A stretch of DNA of 64,000 bases from Budorcas taxicolor (lineage: Eukaryota > Chordata > Mammalia > Artiodactyla > Bovidae), in NCBI RefSeq assembly GCF_023091745.1, contig NC_068925.1, forward strand, positions 1,612,001 to 1,676,000, in the 5' to 3' direction. The translations under genes and the position numbers were made by a program. Below are positions 33,487 through 44,091 of this stretch, one piece after another. Every line of letters begins with the position of its first letter. The stretch's first letter is position 1. Below the pieces are notes generated by a model. That model saw only the letters and a list, made by a program, of their open reading frames with translations, ran no database searches and was not told the DNA's origin.

Positions 33487-35934
33487 TTGAGATGCGACGG
33501 GAAGGCCGGGAACTCTTTCCCGACGAAGCAGGGAAAGGATCCCTCATCTCACGCTACGAGGCGGAAACGGGGCTCCTCTGGATGTGGGCGGGACCCACGT
33601 GATTCCTCTCGAGTGGAGACGGCTAGGTCGGGGAACTTCTTGATTTGCACCAAGGGTGTGAAGGAGCCTTTCGAAGTTCCAGAGGTGAGGTGTGATCAGC
33701 CTCGAGACGCCTCAGCGGAAATGGGCCTCATCTCGCCTGGAGGGGAGAACCTCCTGGATTTTCTCGAGTTGCGGCAGGTCTTCTCGAGTTACGACGGGGA
33801 CCTCAGGGACCCACTCTGGTGGCCTCAGGAAAGGCCAGTCCCCATGCGAGTTGCTAGGGGACCTCTCGGGATTCTTCTCCCGTCCATGCCGGGGCCTCAG
33901 TCCTTGTGTGGAGTCGGGGCCGGAACCTGAGGATTCCTCTCCAGTGTTGCCATGGATCTTGGGGTGCTTCTGAGTCTCCCCAGGGGAGTCAGGCCTCGTC
34001 TCGAGTGGGGGCATGCACGTGCGCTTTCCTCCCGAGCTAGAGCAGTAGTGTCACGCTTCCTGTCACGTGGATCAAGGGATCTGTGGCTTTCCCTCGAGGC
34101 TGTCCCTCGAGGCTTTCCCACGAGGCTTTCCCACAGGGCTGTGCCACGTGCCACCTTGGTGTGAGTCGATCCTCGGCGTGAAAGACGAGCCGGTGAAGGG
34201 AAAAGTGGTTCCTCTGGAATGGACTGAGACATCTGGGGGACTCTTGGAATGGTGGCACGACCCTGGAGTTCCTCTCGCCGTTCCTGTTGAGAGGGCCTCC
34301 TCTTGAGAAGCGACGGGAACGCCGGGAACTCTTTCCCGACGAAGCAGGGAAAGGATCCCTCATCTCGAGCTACGAGGCGGAAACGGGGCTCCTCTGGATG
34401 TGGGCGGGACCCTCGAGATTCCTCTCGACTGGAGACGGCTAGGTCGGGGAACTTCTTGATGTGCACCAAGGGTGTGAAGGACCCTTTCGAAGTTCCAGAG
34501 GTGAGGTGTGATCAGCCTCGAGACGCCTCAGCGGAAATGGGCCTCATCTCGCCTGGAGGGGAGAACCTCCTGGATTTTCTCGAGTTGCGGCAGGTCTTCT
34601 AGAGTTATGACGGGGAGCTCAGGGACCCGCTCTGGTGGCCTCAGGAAAGGCCAGTCCCCATGCGAGTTGCTAGCGGACCTCTCGGGATTTCTCTCCCGTC
34701 CATGCCGGGGCCTCAGTCCTTGTGTGGAGTCGGGGCCGGAACCTGAGGATTCCTCTCCAGTGTTGCCATGGATCTTGGGGTGCTTCTGAGTCTCCCCAGG
34801 GAAGTCAGGCCTCGTCTCGAGTGGGGGCATGCACGTGCGCTTTCCTCCCGAGCTGCAGCAGTAGTGTCACGCTTCCTGTCACGTGGATCAAGGGATCTGT
34901 GGCTTTCCCTCGAGGCTGTCCCTCGAGGCTTTCCCACGAGGCTTTCCCACAGGGCTGTGCCACGTGCCACCTTGGTGTGAGTCGATCCTCGGCGTGAAAG
35001 ACGAGCCGGTGAAGGGAAAAGAGGTTCCTCTGGAATGGACTGAGACATCTGGGGGACTCTTGGAATTGTGGCACGACCCTGGAGTTCCTCTCGCCGTTCC
35101 TGTTGAGAGGGCCTCCTCTTGAGATGTGACGGGAACGCCGGGAACTCTTTCCCGACGAAGCAGGGAAAGGATCCCTCATCTCGAGCTACGAGGCGGAAAC
35201 GGAGCTCCTCTAGATGTGGGCGGGACTCTCGTGAATCCTCTCGAGTGGAGACGGCTAGGTCGGGGAACTTCTTGATTTGCATCAAGGGTGTGAAGGACTC
35301 TTTCGAAGTTCCAGAGGTGAGGTGTGATCTGCCTCGAGACGCCTCAGCGGAAATGGGCCTCATCTCGCCTGGAGGGGAGAACCTCCTGGATTTTCTCGAG
35401 TTGCGGCAGGTCTTCTCGAGTTACGACGGGGAACACAGGGACCCGCTCTGGTGGCCTCAGGAAAGGCCAGGCCCCATGCGAGTTGCTAGCGGACCACTCG
35501 GGATTCCTCTCCCGTCCATGCCGGGGCCTCAGTCCTTGTGTGGAGTCGGGGCCGGAACCTGAGGATTCCTGTCCAGTGTTGCCATGGATCTTGGGGTGCT
35601 TCTGTGTCTCCCCAGGGGAGTCAGGCCTCGGCTCGAGTGGGGGCATGCACGTTCGCTTTCCTCCCGAGCTGCAGCAGTAGTGTCACGCTTCCTGTCACGT
35701 GGATCAAGGGTACTGTGGCTTTCCCTCGAGGCTGTCCCTCGAGGCTTTCCCACGAGGCTTTCCCACAGGGCTGTGCCACGTGCCACCTTGGTGTGAGTCG
35801 ATCCTCGGCGTGAAAGACGAGCCGGTGAAGGGAAAAGAGGTTCCTCTGGAATGGACTGAGACATCTGGGGGACTCTTGGAATGGTGGCACGACCCTGGAG
35901 TTCCTCTCGCCGTTCCTGTTGAGAGGGCCTCCTC
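33487..35934. repeat. Trimer G copy 2, monomers u42-u44
   Basis: Starts are 33487, 34303 and 35119. u42 has GAAGGAGCCTTTC and CTAGAGCAG. u43 has CTCGAGATTCC, GGGAGCTC and TAGCGGACC, with private TTCTAGAGTTATGAC near 34600. u44 has GAAACGGAGC, TCTAGATG, TGATCTGCC, GGGAACACAGG, CCAGGCCCC and AAGGGTACTG. The order repeats immediately downstream at exactly 2448 bp (3 x 816), so these two trimers stand in tandem. Confidence 0.75.
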
Positions 35935-38382
35935 TTGAGATGCGACGGGAAGGCCGGGAAATCTTTCCCGACGAAGCAGGGAAAGGATCCCTCATCTCGA
36001 GCTACGAGGCGGAAACGGGGCTCCTGTGGCTGTGGGCGGGACCCTCGTGATTCCTCTCGAGTGGAGACGGCTAGGTCGGGGAACTTCTTGATTTGCACCA
36101 AGGGTGTGAAGGAGCCTTTCGAAGTTCCAGAGGTGAGGTGTGATCAGCCTCGAGACGCCTCAGCGGAAATGGGCCTCATCTCGCCTGGAGGGGAGAACCT
36201 CCTGGATTTTCTCGAGTTGCGGCAGGTCTTCTCGAGTTACGACGGGGACCTCAGGGACCCGCTCTGGTGGCCTCAGGAAAGGCCAGTCCCCATGCGAGTT
36301 GCTAGGGGACCTCTCGGGATTCCTCTCCCGTCCATGCCGGGGCCTCAGTCCTTGTGTGGAGTCGGGGCCGGAACCTGAGGATTCCTCTCCAGTGTTGCCA
36401 TGGATCTTGGGGTGCTTCTGAGTCTCCCCAGGGGAGTCAGGCCTCGTCTCGAGTGGGGGCATGCACGTGCGCTTTCCTCCCGAGCTGCATCAGTAGTGTC
36501 ACGCTTCCTGTCACGTGGATCAAGGGATCTGTGGCTTTCCCTCGAGGCTGTCCCTCGAGGCTTTCCCACGAGGCTTTCCCACAGGGCTGTGCCACGTGCC
36601 ACCTTGGTGTGAGTCGATCCTCGGCGTGAAAGACGAGCCGGTGAAGGGAAAAGTGGTTCCTCTGGAATGGACTGAGACATCTGGGGGACTCTTGGAATGG
36701 TGGCACGACCCTGGAGTTCCTCTCGCCGTTCCTGTTGAGAGGGCCTCCTCTTGAGATGCGACGGGAACGCCGGGAACTCTTTCCCGACGAAGCAGGGAAA
36801 GGATCCCTCATCTCGAGCTACGAGGCGGAAACGGGGCTCCTCTGGATGTGGGCGGGACCCTCGAGATTCCTCTCGAGTGGAGACGGCTAGGTCGGGGAAC
36901 TTCTTGATTTGCACCAAGGGTGTGAAGGACCCTTTCGAAGTTCCAGAAGTGAGGTGTGATCAGCCTCGAGACGCCTCAGCGGAAATGGGCCTCATCTCGC
37001 CTGGAGGGGAGAACCTCCTGGATTTTCTCGAGTTGCGGCAGGTCTTCTCGAGTTACGACGGGGAGCTCAGGGACCCGCTCTGGTGGCCTCAGGAAAGGCC
37101 AGTCCCCATGCGAGTTGCTAGCGGACCTCTCGGGATTCCTCTCCCGTCCATGCCGGGGCCTCAGTCCTTGTGTGGAGTCGGGGCCGGAACCTGAGGATTC
37201 CTCTCCAGTGTTGCCATGGATCTTGGGGTGCTTCTGAGTCTCCCCAGGGGAGTCAGGCCTCGTCTCGAGTGGGGGCATGCACGTGCGCTTTCCTCCCGAG
37301 CTGCAGCAGTAGTGTCACGCTTCCTGTCACGTGGATCAAGGGATCTGTGGCTTTCCCTCGAGGCTGTCCCTCGAGGCTTTCCCACGAGGCTTTCCCACAG
37401 GGCTGTGCCACGTGCCACCTTGGTGTGAGTCGATCCTCGGCGTGAAAGACGAGCCGGTGAACGGAAAAGAGGTTCCTCTGGAATGGACTGAGACATCTGG
37501 GGGACTCTTGGAATTGTGGCACGACCCTGGAGTTCCTCTCGCCGTTCCTGTTGAGAGGGCCTCCTCTTGAGATGCGACGGGAATGCCGGGAACTCTTTCC
37601 CGACGAAGCAGGGAAAGGATCCCTCATCTCGAGCTACGAGGCGGAAACGGGGCTCCTCTGGATGTGGGCGGGACTCTCGTGATTCCTCTCGAGTGGAGAC
37701 GGCTAGGTCGGGGAACTTCTTGATTTGCACCAAGGGTGTGAAGGAGTCTTTCGAAGTTCCAGAGGTGAGGTGTGATCTGCCTCGAGACGCCTCAGCGGAA
37801 ATGGGCCTCATCTCGCCTGGAGGGGAGAACCTCCTGGATTTTATCGAGTTGCGGCAGGTCTTCTCGAGTTACGACGGGGAACACAGGGACCTGCTCTGGT
37901 GGCCTCAGGAAAGGCCAGGCCCCATGCGAGTTGCTAGCGGACCACTCGGGATTCCTCTCCCGTCCATGCAGGGGCCTCAGTCCTTGTGTGGAGTCGGGGC
38001 CGGAACCTGAGGATTCCTCTCCAGTGTTGCCATGGATCTTGGGGTGCTTCTGAGTCTCCCCAGGGGAGTCAGGCCTCGTCTCGAGTGGGGGCATGCACGT
38101 GCACTTTCCTCCCGAGCTGCAGCAGTAGTGTCACGCTTCCTGTCACGTGGATCAAGGGATCTGTGGCTTTCCCTCGAGGCTGTCCCTCGAGGCTTTCCCA
38201 CGAGGCTTTCCCACAGGGCTGTGCCACGTGCCACCTTGGTGTGAGTCGATCCTCGGCGTGAAAGACGAGCCGGTGAAGGGAAAAGTGGTTCCTCTGGAAT
38301 GGACTGAGACATCTGGGGGACTCTTGGAATGGTGGCACGACCCTGGAGTTCCTCTCGCCGTTCCTGTTGAGAGGGTCTCCTC
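35935..38382. repeat. Trimer G copy 3, monomers u45-u47
   Basis: Starts are 35935, 36751 and 37567. u45 has GAAGGAGCCTTTC and a GAAATCTTTCC variant shared only with u30. u46 has CTCGAGATTCC, GGGAGCTC and TAGCGGACC. u47 has GGGACTCTCG, TGATCTGCC, GGGAACACAGG and CCAGGCCCC, but in its last third it switches to ATGCAGGGG, GTGCACTTTCC and AAAAGTGG, not the GTTCGC and GGTACTG seen in u44, so it is recombinant. It is the last monomer of the middle domain. Confidence 0.72.
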
Positions 38383-40828
38383 TTGAGATGCGACGGGAAC
38401 GCCGGGAACTCTTTCCCGACGAAGCAGGGAAAGGATCCCTCATCTCGAGCTACGAGGCGGAAACGGGGCTCCTCTGGATGTGGGCGGGACCCTCGTGATT
38501 CCTCTCGAGTGGAGACGGTATGTCGGGGAACTTCTTGATTTGCACCAAGGGTGTGAAGGACCCTTTCGAAGTTCCAGAGGTGAGGTGTGATCAGCCTAGA
38601 GACGCCTCAGCGGAAATGGGCCTCATCTCGCCAGGAGGGGAGAACCTCCTGGATTTTCTCGAGTTGCGGCAGGTCTTCTCGAGTTACGACGGGGACCTCA
38701 GGGACCCGCTCTGGTGGCCTCAGGAAAGGCCAGTCCCCATGCGAGTTGCTAGGGGACCTCTCGGGATTCCTCTCCCATCCATGCCGGGGCCTCAGTCCTT
38801 GTGTGGAGTCGGGGCCGGAACCTGAGGATTCCTCTCCAGTGTTGCCATGGATCTTGGGGTGCTTCTGAGTCTCCCCAGGGGAGTCAGGCCTCGTCTCGAG
38901 TGGGGGCATGCACGTGCGCTTTCCTCCCGAGCTGCAGCAGTAGTGTCACGCTTCCTGTCACGTGGATCAAGGGATCTGTGGCTTTCCCTCGAGGCTGTCC
39001 CTCGAGGCTTTCCCACGAGGCTTTCCCACAGGGCTGTGCCACGTGCCACCTTGGTGTGAGTCGATCCTCGGCGTGAAAGACGAACCGGTGAAGGGAAACG
39101 AGGTTCCTCTGGAATGGACTGAGACATCTGGGGGACTCTTGGAATGGTGGCACGACCCTGGAGTTCCTCTCGCCGTTCCTGTTGAGAGGGCCTCCTCTTG
39201 AGATGCGACGGGAACGCCGGGAACTCTTTCCCGACGAAGCAGGGAAAGGATCCCTCATCTCGAGCTACGAGGCGGACACGGGGCTCCTCTGGATGTGGGC
39301 GGGACCCTCGTGATTCCTCTCGAGTGGAGACGGGTATGTCGGGGAACTTCTTGATTTGCACCAAGTGTGTGAAGGACCCTTTCGAAGTTCCAGAGGTGAG
39401 GTGTGATCAGCCTTGAGACGCCTCCGCGGAAATGGGCCTCATCTCGCCTGGAGCGGAGAACCTCCTGGATTTTCTCGAGTTGCGGCAGGTCTTCTCGAGT
39501 TACGACGGGGAGCTCAGGGACCCGCTCTGGTGGCCTCAGGAAAGGCCAGTCCCCATGCGAGTTGCTAGGGGACCACTCGGGATTCCTCTCCCGTCCATGC
39601 CGGGCCCTCAGTCCTTGTGTGGTGTCGGAGTCGGAACCTGAGGATTCCTCTCCAGTGTTGCCATGGATCTTGGGGTGCTTCTGAGTCTCCCCAGGGGAGT
39701 CAGGCATCGTCTCGAGTGGGGGCATGCACGTGCGCTTTCCTCCCGAGCTGCAGCAGTAGTGTCACGCTTCCTGTCACGTGGATCAAGGGATCTGTGGCTT
39801 TCCCTCGAGGCTGTCCCTCGAGGCTTTCCCACGAGGCTTTCCCACAGGGCTGTGCCACGTGCCACCTTGGTGTGAGTCGATCCTCGGCGTGAAAGACGAG
39901 CCGGTGAAGGGAAAAGAGGTTCCTCTGGAATGGACTGAGACATCTGGGGGACTCTTGGAATGGTGGCACGACCCTGGAGTTCCTCTCGCCGTTCCTGTAG
40001 AGAGGGCCTCCTCTTGAGATGCCACGGGAACGCCGGGAACTCTTTCCCGATGAAGCAGGGAAAGGATCCCTCATCTCGAGCTACGAGGCGGAAACAGGGC
40101 TCCTCTGGATGTGGGCGGGACCGTCGTGATTCCTCTCGAGTGGAGACGGGTATGTCGGGGAACTTCTTGATTTGCACCAAGGGTGTGAAGGACCCTTTCG
40201 AAGTTCCAGAGGTGAGGTGTGATCAGCCTCGAGACGCCTCAGCGGAAATGGGCCTCATCTCGCCTCAGGGGAGAACCTCCTGGATTTTCTCGAGTTGCGG
40301 CAGGTCTTCTCGCGTTACTACGGGGACCTCAGGGACCCGCTCTGGTGGCCTCAGGAAAGGCCAGTCCCCATGCGAGTTGCTAGGGGACCTCTCGGGATTC
40401 CTCTCCCGTCCATGCCGGGGCCTCAGTCCTTGTGTGGAGTCGGGGCCGGAACCTGAGGATTCCTCTCCAGTGTTGCCATGGATCATGGGGTGCTTCTGAG
40501 TCTCCCCAGGTGAGTCAGGCCTCGTCTCGAGTGGGGGCATGCACGTGCGCTTTCCTCCCGAGCTGCAGCAGTAGTGTCACGCTTCCTGTCACGTGGATCA
40601 AGGGATCTGTGGCTTTCCCTCGAGGCTGTCCCTCGAGGCTTTCCCACGAGGCTTTCCCACAGGGCTGTGCCACGTGCCACCTTGGTGTGAGTCGATCCTC
40701 GGCGTGAAAGACGAGCCGGTGAAGGGAAAAGAGGTTCCTCTGGAATGGACTGAGACATCTGGGGGACTCTTGGAATGGTGGCACGACCCTGGAGTTCCTC
40801 TCGCCGTTCCTGTAGAGAGGGCCTCCTC
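38383..40828. repeat. Start of right-flank domain, monomers u48-u50
   Basis: Starts are 38383, 39198 and 40014. u48 is 815 bp through GAGACGGTATG (38514 region) and ends with GACGAACCGG and GGGAAACGAGG, variants otherwise confined to the left flank and the region after 43 kb. u49 has GCGGACACGG and CTGGAGCGGAG, matching u5. u50 is 815 bp because CGCCTCAGGGG lacks a base near 40265, and it carries private changes GAGATGCCACGG, TCTCGCGTTACTACG, GGATCATGGGG and CCAGGTGAGTC. Confidence 0.75.
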
Positions 40829-43275
40829 TTGAGATGCGACGGGAACGCCGGGAACTCTTTCCCGACGAAGCAGGGAAAGGATCCCTCATCTCGAGCTACG
40901 AGGCGGAAACGGGGCTCCTCTGGATGTGGGCGGGACCCTCGTGATTCCTCTCGAGTGGAGACGGGTATGTCGGGGAACTTCTTGATTTGCACCAAGGGTG
41001 TGAAGGACCCTTTCGAAGTTCCAGAGGTGAGGTGTGATCAGCCTCGAGACGCCTCAGCAGAAATGGGCCTCATCTCGCCTGGAGGGGAGAACCTCCTGGA
41101 TTTTTTCGAGTTGCGGCAGGTCTTCTCGAGTTACGACGGGGACCTCAGAGACCCGCTCTGGTGGCCTCAGGAAAGGCCAGTCCCCATGCGAGTTGCTAGG
41201 GGACCTCTCGGGATTCCTCTCCCGTCCATGCCGGGGCCTCAGTCCTTGTGTGGAGTCGGAGTCGGAAACTGAGGATTCCTCTGCAGTGTTGCCATGGATC
41301 TTGGGGTGCTTCTGAGTCTCCCCAGGGGAGTCAGGCCTCGTCTCGAGTGGGGGCATGCACGTGCGCTTTCCTCCCGAGCTGCAGCAGTAGTGTCACGCTT
41401 CCTGTCACGTGGATCAAGGGATCTGTGGCTTTCCCTCGAGGCTGTCCCTCGAGGCTTTCCCACGAGGCTTTCCCACAGGGCTGTGCCACGTGCCACCTTG
41501 GTGTGAGTCGATCCTCGGCGTGAAAGACGAGCCGGTGAAGGGAAAAGAGGTTCCTCTGGAATGGACTGAGACATCTGGGGGACTCTTGGAATGGTGGTAC
41601 GACCCTGGAGTTCCTCTCGCCGTTCCTGTTGAGAGGGCCTCCTCTTGAGATGCGACGGGAACGACGGGAACTCTTTCCCGTCGAAGCAGTGAAAGGATCC
41701 CTCATCTCGAGCTACGAGGCGGAAACGGGGCTCCTCTGGATGTGGGCGGGACCCACGTGATTCCTCTCGAGTGTAGACGGGTAGGTCGGGGAACTTCTTG
41801 ATTTGCACCAAGGGTGTGAAGGACCCTTTCGAAGTTCCAGAGGTGAGGTGTGATCAGCCTCGAGACGCCTCAGTGGAAATGGGCCTCATCTCGCCTGGAG
41901 GGGAGAACCTCCTGGATTTTCTCGAGTTGCGGCAGGTCTTCTCGAGTTACGACGGGGACCACAGGGACCCGCTCTGCTGGCCTCAGGAAAGGCCAGTCCC
42001 CATGCGAGTTGCTAGGGGACCTCTCGGGATTCCTCTCCCGTCCATGCAGGGGCCTCAGTCCTTGTGTGGAGTCGGGGCCGGAACCTGAGGATTCCTCTCC
42101 AGTGTTGCCATGGATCTTGGGGTGCTTCTGAGTCTCCCCAGGGGAGTCAGGCCTCGTCTCGAGTGGGGGCATGCACGTGCGCTTTCCTCCCGAGCTGCAG
42201 CAGTAGTGTCACGCTTCCTGTCACGTGGATCAAGGGATCTGTGGCTTTCCCTCGAGGCTGTCCCTCGAGGCTTTCCCACGAGGCTTTCCCACAGGGCTGT
42301 GCCACGTGCCACCTTGGTGTGAGTCGATCCTCGGCGTGAAAGACGAGCCGGTGAAGGGAAAAGAGGTTCCTCTGGAATGGACTGAGACATCTGGGGGACT
42401 CTTGGAATGGTGGCACGACCCTGGAGTTCCTCTCGCCGTTCCTGTTGAGAGGGCCTCCTCTTGAGATGGGACGGCAAAGCCGGGAACTCTTTCCCGACGA
42501 AGCAGGGAAAGGATCCCTCATCTCGAGCTACGAGGCGGAAACGGGGCTCCTCTGGATGTGGGCGGGACCCTCGTGATTACTCTCGAGTGGAGACGGCTAG
42601 GTCGGGGAACTTCTTGATGTGCACCAAGGGTGTGAAGGACCCTTTCGAAGTTCAGAGGTGAGGTGTGATCAGCCTCGAGACGCCTCAGCGGAAATGGGCC
42701 TCATCTCGCCTGGAGGGGAGAACCTCCTGGATTTTTTCGAGTTGCGGCAGGTCTTCTCGAGTTACGACGGGGACCTCAGAGACCCGCTCTGGTGGCCTCA
42801 GGAAAGGCCAGTCCCCATGCGAGTTGCTAGGGGACCTCTCAGGATTCCTCTCCCGTCCATGCCGGGGCCTCAGTCCTTGTGTGGAGTCGGAGTCGGAACC
42901 TGAGGATTCCTCTGCAGTGTTGCCATGGATCTTGGGGTGCTTCTGAGTCTCCCCAGGGGAGTCAGGCCTCGTCTCGAGTGGGGGCATGCACGTGCGCTTT
43001 CCTCCCGAGCTGCAGCAGTAGTGTCACGCTTCCTGTCACGTGGATCAAGGTATCTGTGGCTTTCCCTCGAGGCTGTCCCTCGAGGCTTTCCCACGAGGCT
43101 TTCCCACAGGGCTGTGCCACGTGCCACCTTGGTGTGAGTCGATCCTCGGCGTGAAAGACGAGCCGGTGAAGGGAAAAGAGGTTCCTCTGGAATGGACTGA
43201 GACATCTGGGGGACTCTTGGAATGGTGGCACGACCCTGGAGTTCCTCTCGCCGTTCCTGTAGAGAGGGCCTCCTC
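40829..43275. repeat. Trimer C copy 4, island in the right flank (u51-u53)
   Basis: Starts are 40829, 41645 and 42461. u51 has the first-member variants CAGCAGAAATG, TTTTTTCGAG, CTCAGAGACC and CTCTGCAGTG but GACGGGTATG instead of GAGAAGGCTATG. u52 has all second-member variants plus a private GTGTAGACGG. u53 begins as a third member (GAGATGGGACGG, GAAGTTCAGAGG deletion) and then switches to first-member sequence (TTTTTTCGAG, CTCAGAGACC, GTCGGAGTC, CTCTGCAGTG). It lies about 12.24 kb from copy 3 and is surrounded by flank-type units. Confidence 0.8.
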
Positions 43276-44091
43276 TTGAGATGCGACGGGAACACCGGGA
43301 ACTCTTTCCCGACGAAGCAGGGAAAGGATCCCTCATCTCGAGCTACGAGGCGGAAACGGGGCTCCTCTGGATGTGGGCGGGACCCTCGTGATTCCTCTCG
43401 AGTGAAGACGGGTATGTCGGGGAACTTCTTGATTTGCACCAAGGGTGTGAAGGACCCTTTCGAAGTTCCAGAGGTGAGGTGTGATCAGCCTCGAGACGCC
43501 TCTGCGGAAATGGGCCTCATCTCGCCTGGAGAGGAGAACCTCCTGGATTTTCTCGAGTTGCGGCAGGTCTTCTCGAGTTACGACGGGGACCACAGGGACC
43601 CGCTCTGGTGGCCTCAGGATAGGCCAGTCCCCATGCGAGTTGCTAGGGGACCACTCGGGTTTACTCTCCCGTCCATGCCGGGGCCTCAGTCCTTGTGTGG
43701 AGTCGGGGCCGGAACCTGAGGATTCCTCTCCAGTGTTGCCATGGATCTTGGGGTGCTTCTGAGTCTCCCCAGGGGAGTCAGGCCTCTTCTCGAGTGGGGG
43801 CATGCACGTGCGCTTTCCTCCCGAGCTGCAGCAGTAGTGTCACGCTTCCTGTCACGTGGATCAAGGGATCTGTGGCTTTCCCTCGAGGCTGTCCCTCGAG
43901 GCTTTCCCACGAGGCTTTCCCACAGGGCTGTGCCACGTGCCACCTTGGTGTGAGTCGATCCTCGGCGTGAAAGACGAGCCGGTGAAGGGAAACGAGGTTC
44001 CTCTGGAATGGACTGAGACATCTGGGGGACTCTTGGAATGGTGGCACGACCCTGGAGTTCCTCTCGCCGTTCCTGTAGAGAGGGCCTCCTC
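43276..44091. repeat. Diverged single monomer u54
   Basis: This unit has an unusual number of private changes: GGGAACACCGGG, GTGAAGACGGG, CCTCTGCGGAAATG, CTGGAGAGGAG, CAGGATAGGCC and GGGTTTACTCTCC. It belongs to no recognised HOR block. Its last part carries GGGAAACGAGG and CCTCTTCTCGAG, which are right-flank variants. Confidence 0.7.
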
